Notes under the pieces: model-generated
Databases searched by the model: none
What the model saw: the letters and a program-made list of their open reading frames with translations, nothing else
What the model was told of the DNA's origin: nothing
Part shown: one piece after another, positions 1 to 11,386 of the stretch
How the letters are laid out: each line of letters opens with the position of its first letter
Numbering within the stretch: position 1 is the stretch's first letter
Assembly (NCBI GenBank): GCA_025809375.1
Contig: CP099514.1
Span: 124,001 to 188,000 of the forward strand
Length of the DNA: 64,000 nt
DNA from: Bacillus zhangzhouensis
GTDB lineage: Bacteria > Bacillota > Bacilli > Bacillales > Bacillaceae
Reading direction: 5' to 3'
Made by a program: the position numbers and the translations under genes

Positions 1-437
1 AAGCTGCTGGAGCAGACTACGTTGGAGATTCTGATTACATCACTAAAATCCAACAAGGCTGGTTCGAATTCGATGTAATCGTTGCGACACCTGACATGAT
101 GGGTGAAGTTGGTAAGATCGGTCGTGTACTTGGACCAAAAGGTCTTATGCCTAATCCTAAAACAGGAACTGTAACGTTCGAAGTTGAAAAAGCAATCAAT
201 GAAATCAAAGCTGGTAAAGTAGAATACCGCGTTGATAAAGCTGGTAACATCCACGCGCCAATCGGAAAGGTTTCTTTCGAGGACGAAAAGCTTGTTGAGA
301 ACTTTGCAACAATCTATGACACAATCCTTAAAGCAAAACCTGCAGCGGCTAAAGGTGTATACGTGAAAAACGTTTCTGTTACATCTACTATGGGCCCTGG
401 CGTGAAAGTGGACCCATCTTCTTTCTCTGCAAAATAA
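1..437 (+). CDS. rplA: 50S ribosomal protein L1, 3' part only
   Basis: L1 forms the L1 stalk of the 50S subunit and helps release deacylated tRNA; in many bacteria it also represses its own mRNA. The open frame enters from the left edge (first full codon at base 3) and ends at TAA 435-437, so the start lies outside the window. The visible part contains the family core around [21 protein letters not shown] and the C-terminal segment ending VDPSSFSAK. The next gene downstream is rplJ, separated by about 260 bases that hold a promoter and leader. The identification is firm from the sequence; regulation is known of the family, not seen here. Confidence 0.97.
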   Translation, partial: AAGADYVGDSDYITKIQQGWFEFDVIVATPDMMGEVGKIGRVLGPKGLMPNPKTGTVTFEVEKAINEIKAGKVEYRVDKAGNIHAPIGKVSFEDEKLVENFATIYDTILKAKPAAAKGVYVKNVSVTSTMGPGVKVDPSSFSAK

Positions 438-440
438 TTC

Positions 441-469
441 TTGACTTATGACAACCATTTTGATAATAT
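441..469 (+). promoter_or_regulatory. candidate sigma-A promoter for rplJL
   Basis: TTGACT (441-446) and TAATAT (464-469) are separated by 17 bases, directly after the rplA stop. It would start the L10 leader transcript independently of rplA. A second, weaker reading is TTGATA (460-465) with TAGAAT (485-490) at 19-base spacing. Predicted from consensus only. Confidence 0.5.
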
Positions 470-499
470 CAAAATGTTGTAAAATAGAATAATGTCCAT

Positions 500-617
500 T
501 TATACCGTAGACAGCAGGGGCCTTATGGCTTAATGAACCCGCCGAGGTGTATATGTCACAGTCTTACGTTAACGTATGCTTGTATATACAGCCTCCATGT
601 CTTAATGGAGGCTTTTT
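500..617 (+). promoter_or_regulatory. L10-type ribosomal protein leader (attenuator) of rplJL
   Basis: The untranslated region before rplJ ends in an intrinsic terminator (591-617) placed 80 bases before the rplJ start, so read-through must be controlled. GAGG plus GTATAT (544-554) can pair with ATATAC plus CCTC (584-595), which uses the left arm of the terminator. The two structures are mutually exclusive. This fits the known L10 leader, in which L10(L12) binding to nascent RNA decides termination. The structure is seen in the sequence; the ligand role is from knowledge of the family. Confidence 0.75.
591..617 (+). terminator. intrinsic terminator inside the rplJ leader
   Basis: GCCTCCAT (591-598) and ATGGAGGC (605-612) form a perfect 8-bp stem followed by TTTTT. 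It lies upstream of the coding region and therefore acts as an attenuator rather than an operon end. Confidence 0.85.
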
Positions 618-696
618 ATATGGAGAACCGTTCGTTAGGAACGTGATGGCCTGATCGGTATAAGTGTTACACAAAGAATGTACAGGAGGTGTAACC

Positions 697-1197
697 ATGA
701 GCAATGCAATCGATACTAAAAAAGTTATCGTTGATGAAATTACTTCTAAATTTAAAGATAGTATGTCTACTGTCATTGTAGATTACCGCGGTCTTTCAGT
801 TTCTGAAGTGACTGAACTTCGTAAACAGCTTCGTGAAGCTGGCGTAGAATTCAAAGTTTACAAAAACACTTTGACTCGCCGTGCAGTTGAACAAGTTGAA
901 CTAACGGGTTTAAACGACTTCTTAACAGGTCCAAACGCTATCGCATTCAGTAACGAAGATGTTATCGCACCTGCGAAAATCATCAACGAATTTGCGAAAA
1001 GCCACGAAGCTTTAGAAATCAAAGCTGGTGTCATCGAAGGAAACGTAGCGACTGTAGAAGACGTGAAGGCTCTTGCGGAACTTCCGTCTCGTGAAGGCTT
1101 ACTTTCTATGTTGCTTAGCGTTCTTCAAGCTCCAGTTCGTAATCTTGCTCTTGCTACTAAAGCAGTTGCAGAACAAAAAGAAGAACAAGGCGCTTAA
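697..1197 (+). CDS. rplJ: 50S ribosomal protein L10
   Basis: L10 anchors the L7/L12 dimers to 23S rRNA at the base of the factor-binding stalk. The protein is 166 residues, the length I know for B. subtilis L10, and begins [16 protein letters not shown] chose ATG 697 because AGGAGGTG sits just before it; an upstream in-frame start at 664 lies before that ribosome binding site and is not credible. The C-terminal tail, rich in A, K and E, is the L12-binding helix. rplL follows after about 47 bases, and the pair forms the usual rplJL unit governed by the upstream attenuator. Confidence 0.98.
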   Translation: MSNAIDTKKVIVDEITSKFKDSMSTVIVDYRGLSVSEVTELRKQLREAGVEFKVYKNTLTRRAVEQVELTGLNDFLTGPNAIAFSNEDVIAPAKIINEFAKSHEALEIKAGVIEGNVATVEDVKALAELPSREGLLSMLLSVLQAPVRNLALATKAVAEQKEEQGA

Positions 1198-1244
1198 TGC
1201 CTGCTTTACGTTTACGTAAAAAACTTAAAATGGAGGAATTACAA

Positions 1245-1613
1245 ATGGCTTTAAATATCGAAGAAATCATTGCTTCAGTTAAAGAAGCAACTGTACTTGA
1301 GTTAAACGACTTAGTAAAAGCAATCGAAGAAGAATTTGGCGTAACTGCTGCTGCTCCTGTAGCTGTAGCTGGTGGTGCTGCTGGTGGCGCTGCTGAAGAG
1401 AAAACTGATTTTGATCTAGTGCTTGCTAGTGCTGGAGACCAAAAAATCAAAGTGATCAAAGTGGTTCGTGAAATCACTGGTCTTGGCTTGAAAGAAGCTA
1501 AAGAACTTGTTGACAACACGCCAAAACCACTTAAAGAAGGTATTGCTAAAGAAGAAGCTGAAGAACTTAAAGCTAAGCTTGAAGAAGTTGGCGCTTCTGT
1601 AGAAGTTAAGTAA
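1245..1613 (+). CDS. rplL: 50S ribosomal protein L7/L12
   Basis: This acidic stalk protein recruits EF-G, EF-Tu and IF2 to the ribosome. It is 122 residues: an N-terminal dimerisation helix ([20 protein letters not shown]), an Ala/Gly-rich hinge around residues 35-50, and the C-terminal factor-binding domain containing [23 protein letters not shown] 1245 follows TGGAGGAATTACAA, the expected binding site; an upstream start at 1197 would overlap the rplJ stop and lacks a binding site. A terminator follows directly, so rplJL ends here, with some read-through possible into ybxB. Confidence 0.98.
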   Translation: MALNIEEIIASVKEATVLELNDLVKAIEEEFGVTAAAPVAVAGGAAGGAAEEKTDFDLVLASAGDQKIKVIKVVREITGLGLKEAKELVDNTPKPLKEGIAKEEAEELKAKLEEVGASVEVK

Positions 1614-1635
1614 TCTTCGCCTAATCTTTTGGGAA

Positions 1636-1662
1636 AGCTCGCTTTTACTGGCGGGCTTTTTC
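1636..1662 (+). terminator. rplL terminator
   Basis: AGCTCGC (1636-1642) pairs with GCGGGCT (1651-1657), with one G-U pair, then a T-rich run (TTTTTCTTTT). It closes rplJL before ybxB. Confidence 0.8.
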
Positions 1663-1709
1663 TTTTCTAATCTCCTGAAACGATTGAATCGAGAGGAGGT
1701 CCATTCACC

Positions 1710-2315
1710 ATGAGTGACCACTATTATACGGAAAAGCCATCAGTGAAAAGCAATAAACAGACATGGGACTTCACCTTGAGAAACCGTACCTTTACTTTTA
1801 CAAGTGACAGTGGAGTGTTTTCTAAGAAAGAAGTCGACTTTGGTTCAAGGCTTTTAATTGAAGCTTTTGAAGAACCTGACTTGGATGGCGATGTCTTAGA
1901 TGTCGGTTGCGGTTATGGACCGATCGGCTTATCGTTAGCAAACGAAATGACTAGCCGTACCATTCATATGATTGATGTGAACGAAAGAGCAGTCGAACTT
2001 TCAAAGGAAAACGCTAAACATAATCGCATTGATAATGTCCGCATCTATCAAAGTGATTTGTTCTCGAATGTTCATTCCTCAGCTGCTTTTGCCTCTATAC
2101 TGACCAATCCCCCAATACGGGCAGGGAAGAAAGTTGTACATGCGATCTTTGAAAAAAGTGCTGATCATTTATTGCCGGAAGGTGAGTTGTGGGTGGTTAT
2201 TCAGAAAAAGCAGGGCGGACCATCTGCGATTGAAAAATTAGAGCAGCTCTTTGGAGAAGTCGAGGTTGTGTTGAAAAAAAAGGGCTACTATATAATCAAA
2301 GCTAAAAAAGTTTGA
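1710..2315 (+). CDS. ybxB: class I SAM-dependent methyltransferase, RsmC-like (YbxB)
   Basis: A 201-residue protein resembling the catalytic half of RsmC-type 16S rRNA guanine-N2 methyltransferases. Motif I (DVGCGYG, residues 64-70) binds S-adenosylmethionine and the NPPI motif (133-136) is typical of base-amino methyltransferases. ATG 1710 follows GAGAGGAGGTCC. The position between rplL and rpoB is that of B. subtilis ybxB. The rpoB promoter overlaps its 3' end. Methyltransferase fold: certain; the exact rRNA target is inferred from the family and unproven here. It is much shorter than E. coli RsmC, lacking the N-terminal duplicate domain. Confidence 0.9.
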   Translation: MSDHYYTEKPSVKSNKQTWDFTLRNRTFTFTSDSGVFSKKEVDFGSRLLIEAFEEPDLDGDVLDVGCGYGPIGLSLANEMTSRTIHMIDVNERAVELSKENAKHNRIDNVRIYQSDLFSNVHSSAAFASILTNPPIRAGKKVVHAIFEKSADHLLPEGELWVVIQKKQGGPSAIEKLEQLFGEVEVVLKKKGYYIIKAKKV

Positions 2316-2340
2316 CGCAGTTTCCTAGCTGTGTTAACAT
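2312..2340 (+). promoter_or_regulatory. candidate sigma-A promoter for rpoBC, extended -10
   Basis: TTGACG (2312-2317) and TAACAT (2335-2340) have 17-base spacing, and TG at 2332-2333 makes an extended -10. The -35 overlaps the ybxB stop codon. The transcript would carry a leader of about 225 bases before rpoB. Confidence 0.6.
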
Positions 2341-2490
2341 TATAAAATGCCAATGTGTATATTTTGCTTGATAGGCTTAAAAAACAACTATTTTGTATAA
2401 ATTATGCATACTTGGGAAAACTAATAAAATCGTTATTTGTTTTTGGATGTGGTTTTCTTATTTTAGAAACCCTTTTTTCTTTTGTCTTGT

Positions 2491-2533
2491 AAAAGTATTT
2501 CTTTACTGACATTTGAAAGACTGAAATACTTTT
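2491..2533 (+). repeat. perfect 11-bp inverted repeat in the rpoB leader
   Basis: AAAAGTATTTC (2491-2501) is the exact reverse complement of GAAATACTTTT (2523-2533), with a 21-base loop and a TTTTT tract on the right edge. The stem is AT-rich. It could be a weak attenuator or an RNA-processing structure ahead of rpoB; function unknown to me. Confidence 0.6.
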
Positions 2534-2570
2534 TACACATATAATACGCATGATTTGAGGGGTGAATCAG

Positions 2571-5500
2571 TTGACAGGTCAACTAGTTCAGTATGGACGA
2601 CACCGCCAGCGCAGAAGCTACGCACGCATAAGCGAAGTGTTAGAATTACCAAATCTCATTGAAATTCAAACCTCTTCTTATCAGTGGTTTCTTGATGAGG
2701 GTCTTAGAGAGATGTTTCAAGATATATCCCCAATTGAGGATTTTACTGGTAACCTTTCTCTTGAATTCATTGATTACAGCCTAGGGGAACCTAAGTATCC
2801 TGTAGCAGAATCAAAAGAACGTGATGTAACTTACTCTGCTCCACTAAGAGTAAAAGTTCGTTTAATTAACAAAGAAACTGGAGAAGTAAAAGACCAAGAT
2901 GTGTTCATGGGTGATTTCCCAATCATGACAGACACAGGTACTTTTATCATTAATGGTGCGGAACGTGTAATCGTTTCTCAGTTAGTGCGTTCTCCAAGTG
3001 TATATTTCAGTGGTAAAGTAGACAAAAACGGTAAAAAAGGTTTTACTGCGACTGTCATTCCAAACCGTGGCGCATGGTTAGAATACGAAACTGATGCGAA
3101 GGATGTAGTCTATGTACGCATCGATCGCACACGTAAGTTGCCGGTTACGGTTCTTTTGCGTGCTCTCGGCTTCAGCTCTGATCAAGAGATTCTTGACCTC
3201 ATTGGTGAGAATGAATACTTACGCAACACACTGGAAAAAGACAATACAGAGAATGCAGATAAAGCACTTCTCGAAATCTACGAGCGTCTCCGCCCTGGAG
3301 AGCCGCCAACTGTTGAAAATGCGAAAAGCTTGCTAGACTCTCGCTTCTTCGATCCGAAGAGATATGACCTAGCAAATGTTGGACGCTACAAGATTAATAA
3401 GAAGCTTCATATTAAAAATAGACTGTTCAATCAAAAATTAGCTGAAACGCTAGTTGATCCTGAAACAGGTGAAATTCTAGCAGAAAAAGGTCAAATTTTA
3501 GACAGAAGAGTTCTTGATAAAGTTCTTCCATACTTGGAAAACGGCATCGGATTTAGAAAACTTTATCCTAATGGTGGCGTAGTTGAAGATGAAGTAGAAC
3601 TTCAATCTATTAAGATTTATGCACCGACCGATCAAGAAGGCGAGCAAGTGATCAACGTGATTGGAAATGCATATGTAGAGGAAGCTGTGAAAAATATCAC
3701 GCCTTCTGACATCATTGCATCAATCAGTTACTTCTTCAACCTTCTTCATGGTGTAGGTGACACAGATGATATCGACCACCTTGGTAACCGCCGTTTGCGT
3801 TCTGTAGGTGAACTTCTGCAAAACCAATTCCGTATTGGTTTAAGCAGAATGGAGCGTGTTGTTCGTGAAAGAATGTCAATTCAAGACACAAACACGATCA
3901 CGCCTCAGCAGCTGATCAACATTCGTCCTGTGATCGCTTCTATCAAAGAGTTCTTCGGTAGCTCTCAGCTTTCTCAGTTCATGGATCAAACAAACCCGCT
4001 TGCTGAATTGACACACAAACGTCGTCTGTCAGCGCTTGGACCGGGTGGTTTGACACGTGAGCGTGCAGGAATGGAAGTTCGTGACGTTCACTACTCTCAC
4101 TATGGACGTATGTGTCCGATTGAAACACCAGAGGGTCCAAACATTGGTTTGATTAACTCTCTATCTTCATTTGCAAAAGTAAATCGCTTCGGATTTATCG
4201 AAACACCTTACCGCCGGGTTGATCCTGAGACTGGTAAAGTAACACCGAGAATCGATTACTTAACTGCTGATGAAGAGGACAACTACGTAGTAGCACAAGC
4301 GAACGCTCAGTTAGCTGATGATGGTTCGTTTATCGATGATAATATCATTGCTCGTTTCAGAGGGGAAAACACCGTTGTTCCTCGAAACCGCGTTGACTAC
4401 ATGGACGTTTCGCCAAAGCAGGTTGTTTCTGCAGCAACAGCATGTATCCCATTCTTAGAAAACGATGACTCTAACCGTGCTCTAATGGGAGCGAACATGC
4501 AGCGTCAGGCTGTGCCTTTGATGCAGCCAGAATCACCGATTGTTGGTACAGGTATGGAGTACGTATCAGGTAAAGACTCTGGTGCTGCTGTTATCTGTCG
4601 CTATCCAGGTGTTGTAGAACGTGTAGAAGCAAAAAATATTTGGGTTCGCCGCTATGAAGACGTTGACGGACAACAAGTCAAAGGAAACCTAGACAAATAC
4701 AGCCTGCTGAAATTTGTCCGCTCTAACCAAGGGACTTGCTACAACCAGCGTCCTATCGTAAGTGTTGGAGATGAAGTCGTTAAAGGAGAAATCCTTGCTG
4801 ACGGTCCTTCTATGGAAAAAGGTGAATTGGCACTAGGACGTAACGTCATGGTCGGCTTCATGACTTGGGACGGTTACAACTACGAAGATGCGATCATCAT
4901 GAGTGAGCGCCTTGTAAAAGATGACGTCTACACGTCTATTCATATTGAAGAATATGAATCAGAGGCTCGTGATACCAAGCTTGGACCAGAAGAAATCACT
5001 CGTGATATTCCAAACGTTGGTGAAGATGCTTTACGCAACCTTGACGAACGCGGAATCATCCGTATTGGTGCAGAAGTAAAAGACGGAGACCTTCTTGTAG
5101 GAAAAGTAACGCCTAAAGGGGTAACTGAACTAACAGCTGAAGAACGTCTATTACATGCAATCTTCGGTGAAAAAGCTCGTGAAGTACGTGATACCTCCCT
5201 GCGTGTTCCACACGGAGGCGGCGGAATTATCCACGATGTAAAAGTCTTTAACCGTGAAGATGGAGATGAACTGCCTCCAGGTGTAAACCAGTTAGTCCGC
5301 GTATACATCGTTCAGAAACGTAAGATTTCTGAAGGTGACAAAATGGCGGGACGACATGGTAACAAAGGGGTTATCTCTAAAATTCTTCCAGAAGAAGATA
5401 TGCCGTATCTTCCAGACGGAACACCGATCGATATCATGTTGAACCCTCTAGGGGTACCATCTCGTATGAATATCGGTCAGGTACTTGAGCTTCATATGGG

Positions 5501-6152
5501 TATGGCTGCACGTTACCTTGGTATTCACATTGCGTCACCAGTATTTGATGGTGCGCGCGAGGAAGATGTTTGGGAAACGCTTGAAGAAGCAGGTATGTCC
5601 CGTGATGCGAAAACAGTCCTTTATGACGGTCGAACTGGTGAACCATTCGACAACCGCGTATCTGTCGGAATCATGTACATGATCAAACTGGCTCACATGG
5701 TTGACGATAAACTTCACGCTCGTTCAACTGGACCATACTCACTTGTTACGCAGCAGCCACTTGGCGGTAAAGCACAGTTTGGTGGTCAGCGTTTCGGAGA
5801 GATGGAAGTATGGGCACTTGAAGCTTACGGTGCAGCATATACACTTCAAGAGATCTTAACAGTTAAATCGGATGACGTTGTAGGTCGTGTGAAAACATAC
5901 GAAGCCATTGTCAAAGGGGATAACGTACCTGAACCAGGAGTCCCTGAATCATTCAAAGTGTTAATCAAAGAACTTCAAAGTTTAGGTATGGATGTTAAAA
6001 TCCTATCTGGCGATGAAGAAGAGATAGAAATGAGAGATTTAGAAGACGATGAGGAAACGAAGAAAGCAGACGGATTAGCGTTATCTAATGACGAAGATGC
6101 TGCAGACCTCGCACCTGTCGATCTTGAACGTGACGCAGTCACAAAAGAATAG
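2571..6152 (+). CDS. rpoB: DNA-directed RNA polymerase beta subunit
   Basis: Catalytic beta subunit of RNA polymerase. I chose TTG 2571 (GAGGGGTG lies about 8 bases upstream), giving 1193 residues, the length of the B. subtilis protein; a GTG at 2562 falls inside the binding site. The rifampicin pocket (residues 461-490, [10 protein letters not shown] onward) keeps Q469, H482 and S487, so no known rifampicin-resistance change is visible. The C-terminal part has the conserved [13 protein letters not shown] segment. The acidic C-terminal tail (after about residue 1150) is typical of Bacillus. rpoC follows after 62 bases, cotranscribed. Confidence 0.99.
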   Translation: MTGQLVQYGRHRQRRSYARISEVLELPNLIEIQTSSYQWFLDEGLREMFQDISPIEDFTGNLSLEFIDYSLGEPKYPVAESKERDVTYSAPLRVKVRLINKETGEVKDQDVFMGDFPIMTDTGTFIINGAERVIVSQLVRSPSVYFSGKVDKNGKKGFTATVIPNRGAWLEYETDAKDVVYVRIDRTRKLPVTVLLRALGFSSDQEILDLIGENEYLRNTLEKDNTENADKALLEIYERLRPGEPPTVENAKSLLDSRFFDPKRYDLANVGRYKINKKLHIKNRLFNQKLAETLVDPETGEILAEKGQILDRRVLDKVLPYLENGIGFRKLYPNGGVVEDEVELQSIKIYAPTDQEGEQVINVIGNAYVEEAVKNITPSDIIASISYFFNLLHGVGDTDDIDHLGNRRLRSVGELLQNQFRIGLSRMERVVRERMSIQDTNTITPQQLINIRPVIASIKEFFGSSQLSQFMDQTNPLAELTHKRRLSALGPGGLTRERAGMEVRDVHYSHYGRMCPIETPEGPNIGLINSLSSFAKVNRFGFIETPYRRVDPETGKVTPRIDYLTADEEDNYVVAQANAQLADDGSFIDDNIIARFRGENTVVPRNRVDYMDVSPKQVVSAATACIPFLENDDSNRALMGANMQRQAVPLMQPESPIVGTGMEYVSGKDSGAAVICRYPGVVERVEAKNIWVRRYEDVDGQQVKGNLDKYSLLKFVRSNQGTCYNQRPIVSVGDEVVKGEILADGPSMEKGELALGRNVMVGFMTWDGYNYEDAIIMSERLVKDDVYTSIHIEEYESEARDTKLGPEEITRDIPNVGEDALRNLDERGIIRIGAEVKDGDLLVGKVTPKGVTELTAEERLLHAIFGEKAREVRDTSLRVPHGGGGIIHDVKVFNREDGDELPPGVNQLVRVYIVQKRKISEGDKMAGRHGNKGVISKILPEEDMPYLPDGTPIDIMLNPLGVPSRMNIGQVLELHMGMAARYLGIHIASPVFDGAREEDVWETLEEAGMSRDAKTVLYDGRTGEPFDNRVSVGIMYMIKLAHMVDDKLHARSTGPYSLVTQQPLGGKAQFGGQRFGEMEVWALEAYGAAYTLQEILTVKSDDVVGRVKTYEAIVKGDNVPEPGVPESFKVLIKELQSLGMDVKILSGDEEEIEMRDLEDDEETKKADGLALSNDEDAADLAPVDLERDAVTKE

Positions 6153-6214
6153 CAGAAACGATTTAGAGCAAGTGACTAGGGTATAACCCGAAGATTAAAA
6201 GGGAGGTAGGCCCC

Positions 6215-9200
6215 TTGCTAGATGTGAACAATTTTGAGTATATGAACATCGGTCTCGCATCACCTGATAAAATCCGTTCTTGGTCTTTTGGTGAAGTGAA
6301 AAAGCCTGAAACGATTAACTATCGTACACTGAAACCTGAAAAAGATGGTCTCTTTTGTGAACGTATCTTCGGACCGCAAAAAGACTGGGAATGTCATTGC
6401 GGGAAGTATAAACGCGTTCGGTATAAGGGTGTTGTATGTGACCGTTGTGGTGTAGAAGTAACACGGGCAAAAGTCCGTCGTGAGAGAATGGGGCATATCG
6501 AACTGGCTGCCCCAGTTTCCCACATTTGGTATTTCAAAGGTATCCCAAGCCGAATGGGTCTTGTTCTTGATATGTCACCACGTGCGTTAGAAGAAGTGAT
6601 CTACTTCGCTTCTTACGTCGTGACAGATCCGGGCAACACACCGCTTGAGAAGAAACAACTTCTTTCTGAGAAAGAATTCCGTGCTTATTTAGATAAATAC
6701 GGCAATACATTCCAAGCAGCTATGGGTGCAGAAGCAATCAACAAACTTCTTCAAGATATCGATCTTGTAAAAGAAGTAGATACACTGAAAGAAGAGCTAA
6801 AAACAGCTCAAGGACAGCGCCGTACACGTGCGATCAAACGCCTTGAAGTGTTAGAAGCCTTCCGTAACTCAGGAAACAAGCCATCGTGGATGATTCTTGA
6901 TGTACTTCCGGTTATTCCGCCAGAATTACGTCCAATGGTTCAGCTTGATGGTGGACGTTTTGCTACTTCTGACTTGAACGACCTTTATCGTCGTGTCATC
7001 AACCGTAACAATCGTCTGAAGCGTTTATTAGATCTTGGCGCGCCAAGCATCATCGTTCAGAACGAGAAGCGTATGCTTCAAGAAGCTGTCGATGCCTTGA
7101 TTGATAATGGACGTAGAGGCCGGCCGGTAACAGGACCAGGAAATAGACCATTGAAATCTCTTTCTCACATGCTGAAAGGGAAACAAGGACGTTTCCGTCA
7201 AAACTTGCTTGGTAAACGTGTTGACTATTCTGGACGTTCCGTTATCGTCGTTGGACCACATTTGAAAATGTATCAGTGTGGACTTCCGAAAGAAATGGCT
7301 CTTGAATTATTTAAACCATTCGTGATGAAGGAGCTTGTTGAAAAAGGATTAGCTCACAACATCAAGAGTGCGAAGCGTAAAATTGAGCGCGTGCAGCCGG
7401 AAGTATGGGATGTATTAGAATCAGTTATTCGTGAGCACCCAGTCTTACTAAACCGTGCACCGACTCTTCACAGACTTGGTATTCAAGCGTTTGAACCTAC
7501 TCTTGTGGAAGGACGCGCAATTCGTCTGCATCCACTTGTATGTACAGCCTACAACGCTGACTTTGACGGTGACCAAATGGCGGTTCACGTACCATTATCT
7601 GCTGAAGCTCAAGCTGAAGCTCGTATCTTAATGCTTGCTGCTCAAAATATTTTGAACCCGAAAGATGGAAAACCAGTTGTTACGCCATCTCAGGATATGG
7701 TGCTTGGTAACTACTACCTTACACTTGAGCGCAAAGGTGCTATCGGAGAAGGTATGGTCTTCAAAGATACTGACGAAGCCCTTCTAGCTTATCAAAATGG
7801 TTATGTGCATCTTCATACACGTGTAGCTGTCGCAGCTAGCTCGTTGAAGAATGTGACATTCACTGAAGAACAGCGTTCTAAATTGTTGATTACAACAGTT
7901 GGAAAACTGATCTTTAACGAAATCTTACCGGAATCATTCCCATACATGAATGAGCCGACAAAGAGCAATATTGAAGAAAAAACGCCTGATCGTTTCTTCC
8001 TTGAAAAAGGTGAGGATGTAAAAGCTGCGATCGAGAAACAAGAAATCAATCCGCCGTTCAAAAAGGGTATTTTAGGTAAAATCATTGCAGAAATCTTTAA
8101 GAGATTCCATATCACTGAGACATCTAAAATGCTTGACCGCATGAAAAATCTTGGTTTCAAATACTCTACTAAAGCCGGTATTACGGTTGGTGTGTCTGAT
8201 ATCGTCGTATTAGATGATAAGCAGCAAATTCTTGAAGAAGCACAAGCAAAAGTAGATAACGTTATGAAGCAATTCAGACGTGGTTTGATTACTGAAGAAG
8301 AGCGTTATGAGAGAGTTATCTCAATCTGGAGTTCTTCTAAAGATGTGATCCAAGGTAAACTGATGAAGTCTCTTGATGAAGTCAACCCAATCTACATGAT
8401 GAGTGACTCTGGAGCGCGTGGTAACGCATCTAACTTCACTCAGCTGGCTGGTATGCGTGGTCTGATGGCCAACCCGGCTGGACGTATCATTGAACTTCCA
8501 ATTAAATCTAGTTTCCGTGAAGGTTTGACTGTATTGGAATACTTTATTTCCACTCACGGAGCGCGTAAAGGTCTTGCCGATACAGCCCTTAAAACAGCTG
8601 ACTCAGGTTACCTCACGCGTCGTCTCGTTGACGTTGCACAGGATGTTATCATCCGTGAAACAGATTGCGGTACAGATCGTGGAATCTTGGCAAAATCCAT
8701 TAAAGAAGGAAATGAAATTATTGAGAAACTTGAAGAACGTCTGATCGGACGTTTTGCAAGAAAACCAATTGTTCATCCTGAAACAGGCGAAGTCATTGTA
8801 GCTGAAAACGAACTAATTGATGAAGATAAGGCACTTGAAGTAGTTGAAGCAGGAATTGAGGAAGTATGGATCCGTTCTGCATTTACATGTAACACGCCTC
8901 ATGGTGTATGTAAACGATGCTACGGCCGTAACCTTGCAACTGGGACTGACGTTGAAGTCGGTGAAGCAGTTGGAATCATCGCTGCACAATCAATCGGTGA
9001 GCCAGGAACACAGCTTACAATGCGTACGTTCCACACCGGTGGGGTAGCAGGAGACGATATCACTCAAGGTCTACCTCGTATCCAAGAGCTATTTGAAGCG
9101 CGTAATCCGAAAGGGCAAGCGACAATTTCTGAAATTGACGGTGTCGTTGCTGAAATTAACGATGTTCGTGACAAGCAGCAGGAAATTGTGGTTCAAGGCG

Positions 9201-9814
9201 AAGTTGAAACTCGCTCTTACACAGCTCCTTACAATGCACGTCTGAAAGTTGTTGAAGGTGACACAGTCACTCGTGGTCAAGTACTTACAGAAGGTTCGAT
9301 CGATCCGAAAGAACTTCTTAAAGTGACTGACATGACAGCTGTTCAAGAATATCTGCTTCACGAAGTACAAAAAGTATACCGTATGCAAGGGGTAGAAATC
9401 GGAGATAAGCACGTAGAGGTAATGGTCCGCCAAATGCTTCGTAAAGTGCGTGTCGCTGATGCAGGGGATACAGATGTATTACCAGGCACACTTCTTGATG
9501 TACATCAATTCACTGAAGCGAACAAAAAAGTACTATTTGAAGGCAAGCGTCCTGCAACAGGCCGTCCAGTTCTTCTTGGTATTACAAAAGCTTCGCTTGA
9601 AACAGACTCATTCTTGTCTGCTGCATCCTTCCAAGAAACGACTCGTGTCCTAACAGATGCGGCGATCAAAGGAAAACGTGATGAACTGCTTGGCTTGAAA
9701 GAGAATGTTATTATCGGTAAACTTGTTCCTGCTGGAACGGGAATGCCAAACTACCGTAAAGTTAAGCCGGTTTCGCAAGTGCAGCCGTCTGACGACATGG
9801 TTCCTGTAGAGTAA
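6215..9814 (+). CDS. rpoC: DNA-directed RNA polymerase beta' subunit
   Basis: Beta' subunit, 1199 residues, starting at TTG 6215 behind GGGAGGTAGG. Zinc site 1 is C60, C62, C75 and C78. The Mg-binding catalytic motif NADFDGDQM spans residues 447-455, with Asp 449, 451 and 453. A second cysteine cluster (CGT..., [13 protein letters not shown]) near residues 815-905 is the second zinc site, and the sequence [16 protein letters not shown] belongs to the trigger-loop / bridge region. All key residues are present and the length matches B. subtilis. It is the last gene of the rpoBC unit; a new promoter lies downstream for ybxF. Confidence 0.99.
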   Translation: MLDVNNFEYMNIGLASPDKIRSWSFGEVKKPETINYRTLKPEKDGLFCERIFGPQKDWECHCGKYKRVRYKGVVCDRCGVEVTRAKVRRERMGHIELAAPVSHIWYFKGIPSRMGLVLDMSPRALEEVIYFASYVVTDPGNTPLEKKQLLSEKEFRAYLDKYGNTFQAAMGAEAINKLLQDIDLVKEVDTLKEELKTAQGQRRTRAIKRLEVLEAFRNSGNKPSWMILDVLPVIPPELRPMVQLDGGRFATSDLNDLYRRVINRNNRLKRLLDLGAPSIIVQNEKRMLQEAVDALIDNGRRGRPVTGPGNRPLKSLSHMLKGKQGRFRQNLLGKRVDYSGRSVIVVGPHLKMYQCGLPKEMALELFKPFVMKELVEKGLAHNIKSAKRKIERVQPEVWDVLESVIREHPVLLNRAPTLHRLGIQAFEPTLVEGRAIRLHPLVCTAYNADFDGDQMAVHVPLSAEAQAEARILMLAAQNILNPKDGKPVVTPSQDMVLGNYYLTLERKGAIGEGMVFKDTDEALLAYQNGYVHLHTRVAVAASSLKNVTFTEEQRSKLLITTVGKLIFNEILPESFPYMNEPTKSNIEEKTPDRFFLEKGEDVKAAIEKQEINPPFKKGILGKIIAEIFKRFHITETSKMLDRMKNLGFKYSTKAGITVGVSDIVVLDDKQQILEEAQAKVDNVMKQFRRGLITEEERYERVISIWSSSKDVIQGKLMKSLDEVNPIYMMSDSGARGNASNFTQLAGMRGLMANPAGRIIELPIKSSFREGLTVLEYFISTHGARKGLADTALKTADSGYLTRRLVDVAQDVIIRETDCGTDRGILAKSIKEGNEIIEKLEERLIGRFARKPIVHPETGEVIVAENELIDEDKALEVVEAGIEEVWIRSAFTCNTPHGVCKRCYGRNLATGTDVEVGEAVGIIAAQSIGEPGTQLTMRTFHTGGVAGDDITQGLPRIQELFEARNPKGQATISEIDGVVAEINDVRDKQQEIVVQGEVETRSYTAPYNARLKVVEGDTVTRGQVLTEGSIDPKELLKVTDMTAVQEYLLHEVQKVYRMQGVEIGDKHVEVMVRQMLRKVRVADAGDTDVLPGTLLDVHQFTEANKKVLFEGKRPATGRPVLLGITKASLETDSFLSAASFQETTRVLTDAAIKGKRDELLGLKENVIIGKLVPAGTGMPNYRKVKPVSQVQPSDDMVPVE

Positions 9815-9853
9815 TCTTTCTCGTGAGATTCCTATAAAATCATCCAAAATGGT

Positions 9854-9896
9854 GAAGGATGTCAAGATAATCTGTCATACGATATTGACATCCTTC
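9854..9896 (+). repeat. perfect 12-bp inverted repeat overlapping the ybxF -35 box
   Basis: GAAGGATGTCAA (9854-9865) is the exact reverse complement of TTGACATCCTTC (9885-9896), separated by 19 bases. The right arm contains the TTGACA -35 hexamer (9885-9890). It could be a protein-binding operator, or an RNA hairpin terminating or protecting the rpoBC transcript, though no T run follows. Confidence 0.8.
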
Positions 9897-9913
9897 TGCC
9901 ATGATGATAATAT
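9885..9913 (+). promoter_or_regulatory. sigma-A promoter of the str operon (ybxF-rpsL-rpsG-fusA-tufA)
   Basis: TTGACA (9885-9890), 17 bases, TAATAT (9908-9913). A consensus -35 and near-consensus -10, about 45 bases before the ybxF start. The same TAATAT -10 and spacing are seen before rplJ. Confidence 0.8.
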
Positions 9914-9958
9914 AACCAAGGTGCTCAAAATAAAACCTGTTACTTTGGAGGATATTCG

Positions 9959-10740
<782 letters not shown>

Positions 10741-10770
10741 TACAAACAAACATAAGGGTTTTTAGAAGTT

Positions 10771-10810
10771 GATATCAGATCAGTGGAGTCAGGCAGCTGA
10801 CAATGATATT
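10771..10810 (+). promoter_or_regulatory. stem-loop in the rpsL-rpsG intercistronic region
   Basis: GATATCA (10771-10777) pairs with TGATATT (10804-10810), with one wobble, and inside it GTCAG (10788-10792) pairs with CTGAC (10797-10801). In E. coli the S12-S7 spacer is the S7 binding site for translational repression; by position this could serve the same purpose, but I cannot match the E. coli S7 structure. Confidence 0.5.
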
Positions 10811-10840
10811 GAGATGAGAGACAGATAGAAATCCTTTTAA

Positions 10841-11332
<492 letters not shown>

Positions 11333-11386
11333 GATTTATACCAAACTAAAAAAACTATTTCCTAATAAGGAAGGAGAAATTACCCA

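Noticed and set aside
4940..5308. 122-codon minus-strand frame in rpoB
   Set aside because: Shadow of rpoB codon bias; no binding site and low-complexity Ser/Pro/Arg composition.
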